DNA of 64,000 bases from Rathayibacter sp. SW19 (GTDB lineage Bacteria > Actinomycetota > Actinomycetes > Actinomycetales > Microbacteriaceae): assembly GCF_030866825.1 (NCBI RefSeq), contig NZ_CP133020.1, forward strand, positions 3,906,001-3,970,000, written 5' to 3'. Below are positions 8,089-17,366 of this stretch, in pieces. The notes under the pieces are model-generated. The model ran no database searches and was not told the DNA's origin. It saw only the letters and a program-made list of their open reading frames with translations. A program made the translations under genes and the position numbers. The stretch's first letter is position 1; the number at the start of each line of letters is the position of its first letter.

Positions 8089-9576
8089 TCAGTGCGTCGC
8101 GTTCGAGTCCTCCGGGTGCACCACCGTCACGGCACCGGTCAGTTCGTCCGGCAGGGAAAGCGGGCGACGATTCTGGAAGTAGGCCTTGCCCTTCTTCCAG
8201 AACACGATCAGCGGAATGATGCCTAGTGCGAGGGTGCCGAGACCGATCAGGTCGACGGTCACGCCGAGCGATGGGATCGACACGATGAAGATCCAGACCA
8301 TGAAGATTGCGCCGATCGCCGGCCAGAGACCGATGAAGATGAAGTTCTTCACCGAGTTGAAAATAATCTTGCGGTACGCGACCACGACGGCTATACCGGC
8401 GAGGCCGTAGTAGAACGCGATCTGCAGCCCGATCGAGCTGATCGCGTCGCTGAGGATCTGGCCGACACTGCCGAGGAAGTTCGAGCCGATGAACAGCACG
8501 ACCGAGACACAGGTCACGACGATGGTCGCGAACGCCGGTGTCTTCCACCGCGGGTGCGAGTGGCCGAATGCCTGCGGGATGGTGTGGTCGCGACCCATCG
8601 CGAACAGCGACCGGGTCACCTGGATCAATGTGGTCTCCAGCGTGGCGATGGTGGAAAGCATGACGGCGACGATCAGGATCTTGCCGCCGATGCCGGGCCA
8701 GATCACGTCGCCGAGCACGCCCAGCACGTTGCCGCTGCTGGCCTGGATGGCCTTGGCCGGCAGGATGACCTGGATGGCGATCGTGAAGACCTCGAACAGC
8801 AGAAAGACGATGATGACGCCGATGATGCCGCCCTTGCCGGCCGACTTGTGACCGTTCTTTGTCTCCTCATTGAGGTTGGAGCTGACATCCCATCCCCAGT
8901 AGTAGAAGGACGCGATCAGGGCTGCACCGACGAACCCGCTGACCCCGCTGAAGTGCGAAAATCCGAACCAGTCCCAGCTGAAGTCGGCACCGGCATGCCG
9001 GCCGAAGGTCGCCTGCATGATGGCGACGACGGCGAACACCACAAGGATGGCAACTTCGACGCTGGACATGATCCACTGCGCCCGCGCGGTGACCCTGACG
9101 CCGAACAGAACGCAGGCGGCCATCACGAGGAACCAGATGGCGCCGATCACGGTCACGAGCAACACGTTGCCCGCTTCCTTCGGCGCGAACAGTGAGACCG
9201 TCATGATCCCGGCGGGGAGCGCGCCGGCCACCATGAAGATGGTCGCAGAGACGACCAGCGCCCAGCCGGAGAAGAAGCCGAGAATCGGATGCAGCGCGCG
9301 GCCCACCCAGGAATAGGCGGCTCCCGCATTCACATCGGCTCGCCCCAAGTATGCGAACGCCCACGCGATGCCGAGCATCGGCAGGCCGCACCAGAGCAGG
9401 GCAGCCGGACTTGCGAGCCCTGCCGCAGCCACGAGCACCGCGGTGGTCGCAGCGATGGAGTAGGCGGGCGCACTTCCCGCCACCGCCATGACGATGGAAC
9501 CGGCCGCGCTGACTCCATCAGCCTGCAGTTCGTGATGATGTTCTTCTAGCGGTTTGGTTTCGAGTCCTGACGCCAT
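8089..9576 (-). CDS. APC family amino acid/polyamine permease
   Basis: Amino acid-polyamine-organocation transporter, 495 residues with about 12 hydrophobic segments. The N-terminal half shows the APC pattern (GSIVMAVAGSAPAYSIAATTA, then GRADVNAGAAYSWVGRAL, the family's unwound helix region), and the middle has FYYWGWDVSSNLNEET. ATG 9576 has GAAGGAG upstream. It is a single gene ending next to a REP-like element. The substrate is probably an amino acid or amine; given the polyamine and amine genes nearby an amine is attractive, but that is inference. Confidence 0.88.
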   Translation of the reverse strand: MASGLETKPLEEHHHELQADGVSAAGSIVMAVAGSAPAYSIAATTAVLVAAAGLASPAALLWCGLPMLGIAWAFAYLGRADVNAGAAYSWVGRALHPILGFFSGWALVVSATIFMVAGALPAGIMTVSLFAPKEAGNVLLVTVIGAIWFLVMAACVLFGVRVTARAQWIMSSVEVAILVVFAVVAIMQATFGRHAGADFSWDWFGFSHFSGVSGFVGAALIASFYYWGWDVSSNLNEETKNGHKSAGKGGIIGVIIVFLLFEVFTIAIQVILPAKAIQASSGNVLGVLGDVIWPGIGGKILIVAVMLSTIATLETTLIQVTRSLFAMGRDHTIPQAFGHSHPRWKTPAFATIVVTCVSVVLFIGSNFLGSVGQILSDAISSIGLQIAFYYGLAGIAVVVAYRKIIFNSVKNFIFIGLWPAIGAIFMVWIFIVSIPSLGVTVDLIGLGTLALGIIPLIVFWKKGKAYFQNRRPLSLPDELTGAVTVVHPEDSNATH

Positions 9577-9784
9577 GATCTGCTCCTTCGCACATCGGGT
9601 ACATGCAAACCGGGTAAATACCCTGAGCAGAAACTAGCACCAGGAGAACTCCAGAAACAAGAAAAAACTACGAATTCGGTTGAACGGTTCCCGCAAAACG
9701 ACGAAAACCGACCCGACGCTCAGCAAACCCCTACGGAAATCGCAGTAGCGGCGATGCCCTCAGCAATTATGGCTCCGTCAGAAT

Positions 9785-10321
9785 CTACAGCTCTCTTTCC
9801 ATCACGAAATCGCCTTCCACGTTGTCGCCCAAGCGAAAGTGCTTGGTGCCGACGCGTTCGAAGCCGTGCTTGAGATAGAAACGGTGCGCTCGAGTGTTCT
9901 CCTCGTTGACACCGAGCCAGATTCCCGCGGCGCCGCGTTGTCGCGCGGCCTCAAGCGAAGCTGTCATCAGTGCACCGGCAACGCCCGTGCCGTGCTGCCC
10001 GGGCAACACGTAACACTTGCTCAATTCGGCTGTCGGATGGATGCGCAACGAGGTGAGGACATCCGGATCGCGCGACTCGAGAAAGACGAGCATCGTGTAG
10101 CCGAGAATTGTTCGGTCGGCCTCCTCTTCCGCAACGAGAACGATCCGGCCTCGGTCGGCGAGATATTCGGCAAAACAAGCCTCGGACAGCACGTCAGCGA
10201 TGAAGGCAGCCTGTGCCTCGGCGGTTGAACCCGGCGGGCACGCGAGCGGAAAGGTGATCGCAGCGACCTCGGCGAGTTGTGCGGCATCCGCCGAGCCGGC
10301 AGTGCGAACCGTGACAGGCAT
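9785..10321 (-). CDS. GNAT family N-acetyltransferase
   Basis: Acetyl-CoA-dependent acetyltransferase of 178 residues. The acetyl-CoA loop reads KCYVLPGQHGTGVAGAL (the R/Q-x-x-G-x-G/A motif), followed by helix ARQRGAAGIWLGV and the C-terminal ENTRAHRFYLKHGFERVG that is diagnostic of GNAT proteins. The substrate is unknown. It sits alone between the APC permease promoter (9577-9784, AT-richer, with no further gene seen) and a REP-like element. Confidence 0.88.
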   Translation of the reverse strand: MPVTVRTAGSADAAQLAEVAAITFPLACPPGSTAEAQAAFIADVLSEACFAEYLADRGRIVLVAEEEADRTILGYTMLVFLESRDPDVLTSLRIHPTAELSKCYVLPGQHGTGVAGALMTASLEAARQRGAAGIWLGVNEENTRAHRFYLKHGFERVGTKHFRLGDNVEGDFVMEREL

Positions 10322-10360
10322 GGAGCAAGACTAACGCGACCCGACTACGGTCACCTGGTT

Positions 10361-10448
10361 GGTCGAGTAGCCCGCGAGCGTAGCGAGCTGGCGTATCGAG
10401 ACCTCCTCACCGGGTCTCGATACGCTCGCTGGCGCTCGCTACTCGACC
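10361..10448. repeat. REP-like palindrome between GNAT and malate synthase
   Basis: Nested inverted repeat. The outer arms are GGTCGAGTAGC (10361-10371) and GCTACTCGACC (10438-10448); the inner arms are GCGTATCGAGACC (10391-10403) and GGTCTCGATACGC (10413-10425), perfect over 13 bp. It ends 11 bp before the malate synthase stop and could terminate that transcript. The same core recurs at six or more sites in this window. Confidence 0.92.
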
Positions 10449-10459
10449 AGCCTGGCGGC

Positions 10460-12190
10460 TCAGCCGGCGAGCGCCAGCGGCGGCCCGGTGGGGACATCCG
10501 CCTGCACCAGGTGTCGCGCGTACGCGCTGATGGTGAGGAAGGTGGGGAACTCGGGACGCAACGCAACCTCGGAAAGGATCTCGGCAGCATCATCGACACG
10601 ATTGCCGATCGGACGGGGCAGTGTCGCCGCGGTCTCCACAAGCATCTGCTCGACCAGCGCGCGATCGATCAGCGTGCCCTCAGCCGTCACCGTGCGGTTT
10701 TCGATCCACTGCCACAACTGCGAACGCGAGATCTCGGCAGTCGCGGCATCCTCCATCAGATTATCGATTGCCACGGCACCCTGCCCGCGCAACCAGGCCT
10801 CGATATAGCGCAGGGCGACGGAGACGTTGTCGCGCACACCGCCGATCGTGACCTCGCCGCCGATCGATGAGATGTCCAGCAACTGCGCTGCCGACACATG
10901 CACGTCGTCGCGTCGCCGATCAAGCTGGTTGGGGCGTTCCCCCAGTACCGCATCGAACTCGGCCTGGGCCGTAGGAATGAGGTCTGGATGTGCCACCCAG
11001 GTGCCGTCGAAGCCGTCGCCCGCCTCGCGCTGCTTGTCCGCACTGACCTTCTCCAGTGCTTGTTCCGTGACCATCGGGTCGCGTCGGTTCGGAATGAATG
11101 CACTCATGCCGCCGATCGCATATGCCCCGCGCTTGTGGCAGGTCGCCACCAGCAAATCGGTATATGCCCGCATGAACGGTACCGTCATCGTGATCTGCTT
11201 GCGGTCGGGGAAGACGAAGCGCCGCCCACGTGAGCGGAACGTCTTGATGATCGAGAAGATGTAGTCCCACCGGCCTGCATTCAGCCCGGCGCAGTGCTCA
11301 CGCAGCTCATAGAGGATCTCCTCCATTTGGAATGCGGCTTGGATGGTCTCGATCAGCACGGTCGCGCGAATCGTGCCCTGCGGCATCCCGACGTAGTCCT
11401 GCGCGAACACGAAGATGTCATTCCACAGCCGCGCCTCTTCATGACTCTCCAGTTTGGGCAGATAGAAGTATGGTCCGCTGCCCTGCTCGACGAGCAGCTG
11501 TGCGTTGTGCCAGAAGAACAGTCCGAAGTCCGTCAGACTTGCGGATGCCGGCAGCGCCCGCCCCGTGCGGTCAACGAACGTCAGGTGCTTTTCGACAAGG
11601 TGCCAGCCGCGCGGCCGCATCACGATCGTCGGAGTCGCCCCGCGCACGGTGTACTCCTTGCCCTCCGGCGAGGTGTAATCGATCAGCCCACGCACCGTAT
11701 CGAACAGGGTCCGCTGCCCGCCGAGGATGTTCTCCCAAGTCGGGCTCGTGGCGTCTTCGAGATCCGCAAGCCACACCTTCGCGCCGGAGTTCAGCGCGTT
11801 GACGGTCATCTTGCGGTCGGTCGGGCCGGTGATCTCGACACGGCGGTCTTCCAGACCGGGCCCCGCACCGGCAACCCGCCAGGTCGGGTCCTCGCGGATG
11901 CCTTCCGTTTCAGTCAGGAAACGCGGGTCACGCCCGTTTCCGACATCGACGCGGCGCCGCATCCGCTCTGCCAGCAGTTCGTGACGTTCGCCTGCGAAAC
12001 GGGCGTGCAGCGCCGTGAGGAAGGCTAGCGCCTCCGGATTCAGGATCGTGCGGATGTCGCCGGTTCCGTGATCGTCATTCGTGCGCACGTCGATGCGCGG
12101 CGCTCGCGAGGCCGATCGAGTGCGATCGTCCTGCGCTGGTATTGGGCGCAACGCCGTTTTTGGGCGCAGTTGAGTGGGTGTCGTGTTCAT
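10460..12190 (-). CDS. aceB: Malate synthase A
   Basis: Condenses glyoxylate with acetyl-CoA to malate, the second step of the glyoxylate shunt. It has 576 residues, slightly longer than typical malate synthase A because of an N-terminal extension. Family marks are the RPRGWHLVEKH segment with the catalytic Arg, the signature EHCAGLNAGRWDYIFSIIK, and LMEDAATAEISRSQLWQWI near the C-terminus carrying the catalytic acid. It lies 48 bp downstream of isocitrate lyase on the same strand, so aceA-aceB is probably an operon, and ramB is divergent. It allows growth on acetyl-CoA-yielding substrates such as the amine catabolites suggested elsewhere in the window. Confidence 0.96.
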   Translation of the reverse strand: MNTTPTQLRPKTALRPIPAQDDRTRSASRAPRIDVRTNDDHGTGDIRTILNPEALAFLTALHARFAGERHELLAERMRRRVDVGNGRDPRFLTETEGIREDPTWRVAGAGPGLEDRRVEITGPTDRKMTVNALNSGAKVWLADLEDATSPTWENILGGQRTLFDTVRGLIDYTSPEGKEYTVRGATPTIVMRPRGWHLVEKHLTFVDRTGRALPASASLTDFGLFFWHNAQLLVEQGSGPYFYLPKLESHEEARLWNDIFVFAQDYVGMPQGTIRATVLIETIQAAFQMEEILYELREHCAGLNAGRWDYIFSIIKTFRSRGRRFVFPDRKQITMTVPFMRAYTDLLVATCHKRGAYAIGGMSAFIPNRRDPMVTEQALEKVSADKQREAGDGFDGTWVAHPDLIPTAQAEFDAVLGERPNQLDRRRDDVHVSAAQLLDISSIGGEVTIGGVRDNVSVALRYIEAWLRGQGAVAIDNLMEDAATAEISRSQLWQWIENRTVTAEGTLIDRALVEQMLVETAATLPRPIGNRVDDAAEILSEVALRPEFPTFLTISAYARHLVQADVPTGPPLALAG

Positions 12191-12238
12191 GGTCGTATGC
12201 CTTTCAGATTCCGGTGTCGCGATGACGGCCGGTGCCGG

Positions 12239-13675
12239 TCAGAACTGTGCTTGCTCGGTCGAGCCGACGAGCGCAAGGGTTGCGCTGTCCGGATTGAGCG
12301 CAGTGGCGATCTGATCGAAATAGCCGGTGCCGACTTCCCGCTGATGACGGGTGGCGGTGTAGCCGTCGAGTTCGGATGCGAACTCGGCTTCTTGCAAGTC
12401 GACGTACGCGCTCATCTGTCGCTTCGAGTAGTCGCGGGCGAGGGTGTACATCGAGTGGTTGAGGGCATGGAAGCCGGCCAGCGTGATGAACTGGAAGGCA
12501 TAGCCCATCGCCGCCAGCTCGCGCTGGAAGCGGGCGATCGTCTCGTCGTCCAGATGGCTCTTCCAGTTGAACGACGGCGAACAGTTGTAGGCGAGGCGCT
12601 TGCCGGGGAACTCGCGGTGGATCGCCTCGGCGAAGCGCCGCGCGAGTTGCAGGTCGGGCTCTGCCGATTCGACCCAGAGCAGGTCGGCGTACGGCGCATA
12701 TGCCAGACCGCGGGCGATAACCGCTTCGGCCCCGCCACGCACCCCGTAGAAACCCTCCGCGGTGCGCTCGCCGGTGAGGAACGACCGGTCACGCTCGTCG
12801 TGGTCGCTCGTGATGAGCGAAGCCGCAAGCGAGTCGGTGCGTGCGATGACGATCGTGGGGATGCCCGCAACATCCGCCGCCAGCCGCGCGGCGTTCAGCG
12901 TGCGGATGTGCTGCCCGGTCGGCACGAGCACCTTGCCACCCATGTGACCGCACTTCTTCTCGCTCGCCAGCTGATCCTCCCAGTGCACGCCCGCAGCACC
13001 CGCCTCGATCATCGAACGCATGAGTTCATAGGCGTTGAGCGGGCCGCCGAAGCCTGCCTCCGCATCCGCAACGATCGGCGCCAGCCAGTCGTGAGCCGGC
13101 CCTGCGGTATCGAACTGCTCGCCAGAGGCGTGGTGACCGGGTGCCAGCGTGCCGGGGTCTGCAATGCGCTCGCGCGAGTCGGGGCTTGGCGCCTCGATCT
13201 GGTCGGCGCGCAGCAGCGCATTGTTGATGCGGCGCACGACGGCCGGCACCGAGTTCACCGGATACAGGCTCTGGTCCGGGTAGGTCTGCCCTGCGGAGTT
13301 CGCGTCGGCGGCGACCTGCCAGCCGGAGAGGTAGATGGCCTTCAGACCCGCACGCACCTGCTGCACGGCCTGATTGCCGGTCAATGCGCCGAGGGCGGCG
13401 ATCCAGTGCGGGTCGTCGGGCGTGCCCTGATCCTGGATGAGGCGCCACAGGTTCTCGGCGCCGCGGCGGGCGAGCGTGTGTTCCTCGATGATGCTGCCGC
13501 GCAGCGCGATGACGTCGTCCGCGGAGTAGTCGCGGCGGATGCCGTCCCAGCGCGGGTCGTTCGCCCACTCCCATTCGAGCTCTGCCGCGCTCTGCGTCTG
13601 GTCGCCGGGCCGCGAGCCGTGGGTGGGGGCAGTGCTGTCGTTGAGGATGCCGTCGTTAAGGATGCCGTCGTTCAT
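12239..13675 (-). CDS. aceA: Isocitrate lyase
   Basis: Splits isocitrate into succinate and glyoxylate. The catalytic KKCGHMGGK with the active-site Cys is at about residues 240-248; IVADAEAGFGGPLNAYE (metal-binding Asp region), VHWEDQ and LAYNCSPSFNWK are all present. It has 478 residues, longer than the roughly 430 of many homologues: there is a low-complexity N-terminus with a duplicated NDGIL encoded by a 15-bp repeat, and an insertion of about 20 residues around 163-193 before the DAEAGFGG strand. It is the first gene of aceA-aceB, facing ramB across a 207-bp promoter region. Confidence 0.97.
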   Translation of the reverse strand: MNDGILNDGILNDSTAPTHGSRPGDQTQSAAELEWEWANDPRWDGIRRDYSADDVIALRGSIIEEHTLARRGAENLWRLIQDQGTPDDPHWIAALGALTGNQAVQQVRAGLKAIYLSGWQVAADANSAGQTYPDQSLYPVNSVPAVVRRINNALLRADQIEAPSPDSRERIADPGTLAPGHHASGEQFDTAGPAHDWLAPIVADAEAGFGGPLNAYELMRSMIEAGAAGVHWEDQLASEKKCGHMGGKVLVPTGQHIRTLNAARLAADVAGIPTIVIARTDSLAASLITSDHDERDRSFLTGERTAEGFYGVRGGAEAVIARGLAYAPYADLLWVESAEPDLQLARRFAEAIHREFPGKRLAYNCSPSFNWKSHLDDETIARFQRELAAMGYAFQFITLAGFHALNHSMYTLARDYSKRQMSAYVDLQEAEFASELDGYTATRHQREVGTGYFDQIATALNPDSATLALVGSTEQAQF

Positions 13676-13882
13676 GGTGTTCTCCTGAGGGAGGTGGAAG
13701 CGGATGATGAGCTCAGTTGCGCAGGTTTCCGTGGCGCTCGGTCGGGTCGTGTCCGACGTTCACCACACCCGCAACCGGATGTCTTGCATCAATCGTGCGC
13801 CTGCCGCAACCCTTCGAGTCCAAACTTCTCCGTAGAAGAATCTTGATTCTTCTACTTGTCAGAAGATTTGCATCGTGTGACG
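13676..13882. promoter_or_regulatory. aceA/ramB divergent promoter with a 24-bp palindromic operator candidate
   Basis: The region contains a perfect inverted repeat, GTAGAAGAATC-TT-GATTCTTCTAC (13832-13855), ending 27 bp before the ramB ATG. A third half-site-like AGAAGATTTGCA follows at 13861-13872. Position suggests autoregulation of ramB and control of aceA. The TTTGCA part resembles the TTTGCA core of the known corynebacterial RamB site, but the palindrome itself does not, so the binding protein is unproven. Confidence 0.6.
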
Positions 13883-15484
13883 ATGAACTGCATGACCACC
13901 ATCACATCCGCCCCCTCTCTGACCGGCCCGCGCGAAACTCCCGATGCGCCGAGCGAAGCCAGAGCAGCCAGGGCAGCCAAGGCAGCGTGGACAGCGGGCA
14001 CCGTGCCCGACACGGCGGAGCATTCGGGCGTCGACGCACTCACGTTGGGTCGGCGCATCCGCGAGGCACGGATTGCCCGCGGCATGACGCTGGACGAGTT
14101 GGGAGCGGCGATCGGGCGGGCAGCTTCGCAGGTATCGACACTGGAGAACGGCAAGCGAGAGCCGAGCCTGTCGATGCTGCATTCACTCGCATCCGCTCTG
14201 CAGGTGGCAACGGACGAATTGCTCGACCCTGCGCCGCCGAGTGAGCGGGCCGGACTGGAGATCGCGCTCGAGCGCGCCCAACGCGGGCCGGTTTTCGCCG
14301 CGCTCGGGCTCGAGCCCGTGCGCGTGTCAAAGACGCAGACCGACGAGACGCTACGCACGATCCTCGCCCTGCACCAGGAGGTGGCGCGGCTGCATCGCGA
14401 GCGCGCCGCCACACCTGAGGAGGCGCGCCGGGCCAACGCCCAGTTGCGCGCGCAGATGCGCGCCCGCGACAACTACTACCCCGAACTTGAGCACCTCGCT
14501 GCCGAACAACTCCGGGCGGTCGGCCACACCGGTGGGCCGGTCTCGCAGCAGACGGTCGCGGACATGGCCAAACGGCTCGGGTTGTCACTGCACTATGTCA
14601 GCGACCTGCCGCACTCGACTCGTTCGGTGACCGACCGCATCAATGGCCGCATCTACCTGCCGACCGCGCAGTCGCTCTCCCGCGACTCCCGCTCGCCGAT
14701 CGTGCAGGCCTTCGCAAGCCTGCTCTGCGGGCACGAAGAGCCCAGAAATTATGCAGATTTTCTGCGGCAGCGTGTCGAGACCAACTATCTGACCGCAGCC
14801 ATTCTGCTGCCCGAAACGGATGCCGTCACCGTGCTGACCGAGGCGAAGAACGCCAGACGCATCTCGATGGAGGATCTGCGCGATGCGTTCGCAGTCAGCT
14901 ATGAGACAGCAGCGCACCGGTTCACGAACCTCGCGACCGCACGGTTGGGGATTCCGGTGCACTTCATGAAAGTGCACGAATCCGGCACGATCATCAAGGC
15001 ATACGAGAATGACAGTGTGCGCTTTCCGTCTGATGCGCTCGGCGCGATCGAAGGCACGACTGTCTGCCGCAATTGGACGGCCCGAACCGTGTTCGATGTC
15101 GAAGACCGGTTCAGCCCCTGGTATCAGTACACGGACACGCCTTCCGGCACGTTCTGGTGCACGGCACGCATTGAGAAAGCGAAAGAGGGCGAATATTCGG
15201 TGAGCGTGGGCGTGCCGTTCGAACATGTCAAGTGGTTCCGCGGGCGCGAAACGCTGCATCGCGCCGAGTCGCGCTGCCCCGACGAATCATGCTGCCGGGC
15301 CGCGCCGCCTGAGCTCGCCGCCAAGTGGGCATCCGGCTCCTGGCCAGCCGCTCGCACTCCCACCAGCTTGCTCGCCGCGCTGCCGACCGGCACCTTCCCC
15401 GGCGTCGACGCGACCGAGGTCTACCAGTTCCTCGAGGCGCACGCCCCGGAACGCGCGGAATCGCGCTCGAATCACACTCGCTGA
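13883..15484 (+). CDS. ramB: RamB/ScfR-type short-chain fatty acid/acetate metabolism regulator
   Basis: Transcriptional regulator of 533 residues with the RamB layout. An XRE-type HTH lies near residues 55-115 (RRIREARIARGMTLDELGAAIG then SQVSTLENGKREPS), followed by a long central region, an ImmA/IrrE-like domain without an obvious HExxH, and a C-terminal Cys-containing domain (ESRCPDESCCRAAPPELA) matching DUF2083. In corynebacteria RamB represses aceA/aceB and acetate genes, and the divergent aceA-aceB here supports the same role. I choose ATG 13883; a second ATG at 13892 and a TTG at 13856 are also in frame. The stop codon lies inside a large hairpin. Confidence 0.88.
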   Translation: MNCMTTITSAPSLTGPRETPDAPSEARAARAAKAAWTAGTVPDTAEHSGVDALTLGRRIREARIARGMTLDELGAAIGRAASQVSTLENGKREPSLSMLHSLASALQVATDELLDPAPPSERAGLEIALERAQRGPVFAALGLEPVRVSKTQTDETLRTILALHQEVARLHRERAATPEEARRANAQLRAQMRARDNYYPELEHLAAEQLRAVGHTGGPVSQQTVADMAKRLGLSLHYVSDLPHSTRSVTDRINGRIYLPTAQSLSRDSRSPIVQAFASLLCGHEEPRNYADFLRQRVETNYLTAAILLPETDAVTVLTEAKNARRISMEDLRDAFAVSYETAAHRFTNLATARLGIPVHFMKVHESGTIIKAYENDSVRFPSDALGAIEGTTVCRNWTARTVFDVEDRFSPWYQYTDTPSGTFWCTARIEKAKEGEYSVSVGVPFEHVKWFRGRETLHRAESRCPDESCCRAAPPELAAKWASGSWPAARTPTSLLAALPTGTFPGVDATEVYQFLEAHAPERAESRSNHTR

Positions 15485-15540
15485 GGTGCGGACCTTGGTC
15501 GCTTTGCCGCCCGCGAAAGCGACCAAAGTCCGCACTTCAG
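15481..15540. terminator. Large inverted repeat at the ramB 3' end
   Basis: Two 25-bp arms (15481-15505 and 15516-15540) with a 10-base loop pair with only two non-Watson-Crick positions, one of them G-U. The core is GTGCGGACCTTGGTCGCTTT. The ramB TGA is inside the left arm. No U-tract follows, so it may act as a transcript-end stabiliser, a factor-dependent terminator or a REP-like element. Confidence 0.75.
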
Positions 15541-15792
15541 CACAACGCGGGAGGGCCAGGGCACGAGGGCGATTCGAGCGCACGAGGCGCGAATTCGCGC
15601 GGGACGCGAACCCCAGCTGATTGGACGTGGCGACGAAAACCGTGGCATGCGAGCCTTCATTCGGACGATTTGCGTCAAACCCTGCCATTTTGCGACTGAT
15701 TCAGTAGAGAACACCCATGTTCTCTTGCCAGAATGGCCAGTAACCCGTGTGCACCGGCCGACCGGCGCACCGTTCACTCAGGAGAGTTACCC
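15541..15792. promoter_or_regulatory. Leader region of the PuuB-like gene with a palindromic operator candidate
   Basis: About 250 bp without a convincing gene. It contains AGAGAACA-CCCA-TGTTCTCT, a perfect 8-bp inverted repeat (15706-15725) about 67 bp before the start codon, and a good Shine-Dalgarno (CAGGAGAG) before GTG 15793. The palindrome is a likely regulator site for amine-responsive control; no cognate regulator is adjacent. Confidence 0.5.
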
Positions 15793-17256
15793 GTGGGAAG
15801 CACCGTCTTCGAACGCCAACGCCCGAACGAATCCACCGTCGCCCACGCGCTGCGAGCCGCGAAGCTCGGCTCCTTCTGGTTGGAGGACTCCCCGGCACCA
15901 GCGCATCCAACGCTGCGCGACAACCTGTCCTGCGACCTCGCTGTCGTCGGCGGCGGCTACAGCGGGCTCTGGACCGCCCTCCTCGCAAAGCAGCGCAACC
16001 CGGATGCCCGCATCGTGCTGCTCGAGGCGCGCACGGTGGGCTGGGCTGCATCCGGTCGCAATGGCGGCTTCTGCGAAGCCAGCCTGACTCATGGTGAGGA
16101 GAACGGCCGCACTCGGTTCGCCGACGAGTACGACCACCTCGAGCGTCTCGGCGAGAAGAACCTCGACGAGATCGAACAGACCGTCGCCGCGCTCGGCCTG
16201 AACTGCGACTTCGAGCGCAACGGCGCGATCGACGTGGCGACGGAACCACATCAGGTCGAGTGGCTGCGCGAGGCCGCGGCAGCGGACGGCGTCAACGCCC
16301 GCTTTCTCGACACCGAGGCGATGCGCGCAGAGGTCAACTCCCCCAGCTATCTTGCCGGCCTGTTCCACACGCACGACTCCGCACTCGTGCACCCGGCCAA
16401 GCTCGCACACGAGCTCGCGCGCGCGTGCATCGAGGCCGGGGTGGAAATCTTCGAGCACACGCCAGTGGCGGCGTTGGAAACGCGGGGACTCGCATCCGCA
16501 GAGGGTGTCGACGTGCGCATCGGCAGCGGTGCCAGCGCGATCATCGGCGAGCGAGACGCGACAGTGCGCGCGAAGAAGGTGGCGCTTGGCACAAACGTGT
16601 TCCCGTCGCTGCTCAAGCGCAATCGCTTGGCAACCGTGCCCGTGTATGACTACGTGCTGATGACCGAGCCGCTGAGCGCCGAGCAACTCGCCTCGATCGG
16701 CTGGAAGAGCCGGCAGGGTCTGGGCGACGCGTCGAATCAGTTCCATTACTACCGGCTCAGCGCGGACAACCGCATCCTTTGGGGCGGCTACGACGCGATC
16801 TATCACTACGGCCGTCAGGTGCGCTCCAGCTATGAGGACCGTCCGGCGACCTTCCGCCGCCTCGCGAGCCACTTCTTCACGACGTTCCCCCAGCTGGAGG
16901 GCATCTCGTTCACGCACCGCTGGGCGGGAGCGATCGACACGTGCAGCCGGTTCTGCGCGTTCTACGGAAGCGCGCGCGACAACAGGATCGCTTACGCGCT
17001 CGGTTACACGGGTCTCGGGGTGGGCGCGACCCGCTTCGGCGCACAGGTAATGCTGGATTTCCTGGCCGGCGAGAAGACCGAACGCACCGAGACGAAGATG
17101 GTGCGCAGCACGCCGATGCCGTTCCCGCCCGAGCCAGTTGCATCGATGGGCATTCAGGCCACGCGGTGGTCGCTCAACAAGGCCGACCACAACGAGGGCA
17201 AGCGCAACCTCATTCTCAAGACTCTGGATGCCGTCGGCCTCGGGTTCGACTCGTAG
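15793..17256 (+). CDS. FAD-dependent amine/amino acid oxidoreductase (DAO family, PuuB-like)
   Basis: Flavin oxidase of 487 residues from GTG 15793. The FAD motif DLAVVGGGYSGLWTALLA with the downstream Glu (VLLEA) is near residues 45-80, followed by GWAASGRNGGFCEASLTHG, the region that carries the flavin loop in gamma-glutamylputrescine oxidases and glycine/D-amino acid oxidases. The late motif GYTGLGVGATRFGAQVMLD closes the FAD site. It is convergent with a complete polyamine-type ABC importer, so oxidation of an imported amine (or its glutamylated form) is the best guess. No gamma-glutamylpolyamine synthetase is in the window, so the exact substrate is open. Confidence 0.85.
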   Translation: MGSTVFERQRPNESTVAHALRAAKLGSFWLEDSPAPAHPTLRDNLSCDLAVVGGGYSGLWTALLAKQRNPDARIVLLEARTVGWAASGRNGGFCEASLTHGEENGRTRFADEYDHLERLGEKNLDEIEQTVAALGLNCDFERNGAIDVATEPHQVEWLREAAAADGVNARFLDTEAMRAEVNSPSYLAGLFHTHDSALVHPAKLAHELARACIEAGVEIFEHTPVAALETRGLASAEGVDVRIGSGASAIIGERDATVRAKKVALGTNVFPSLLKRNRLATVPVYDYVLMTEPLSAEQLASIGWKSRQGLGDASNQFHYYRLSADNRILWGGYDAIYHYGRQVRSSYEDRPATFRRLASHFFTTFPQLEGISFTHRWAGAIDTCSRFCAFYGSARDNRIAYALGYTGLGVGATRFGAQVMLDFLAGEKTERTETKMVRSTPMPFPPEPVASMGIQATRWSLNKADHNEGKRNLILKTLDAVGLGFDS

Positions 17257-17302
17257 CCGCGCCGCGGGCGCGACGGAGGTCGGCGCCGCACGGCCGGGCC
17301 GC

Positions 17303-17366
17303 GTGCGCCACCTGCTGCGCCATGCGCCACTCCAACTGGCGCACAGCACACCAACTGGCGCACCAC
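17303..17366. terminator. Hairpin-rich gap between convergent PuuB-like gene and potC
   Basis: TGCGCCA-CTCCAAC-TGGCGCA (17323-17343) forms a perfect 7-bp hairpin; additional TGCGCCAC at 17304 and TGGCGCAC at 17355 offer alternative pairings. Probably a bidirectional terminator for the convergent transcripts; there is no poly-U tract. Confidence 0.5.

Noticed and set aside
12068..13846. 592-codon open frame on the plus strand, opposite isocitrate lyase
   Set aside because: The minus strand carries unmistakable isocitrate lyase motifs. The opposite frame is Arg/Val-rich with no recognisable domain, typical of antisense frames in GC-rich DNA.
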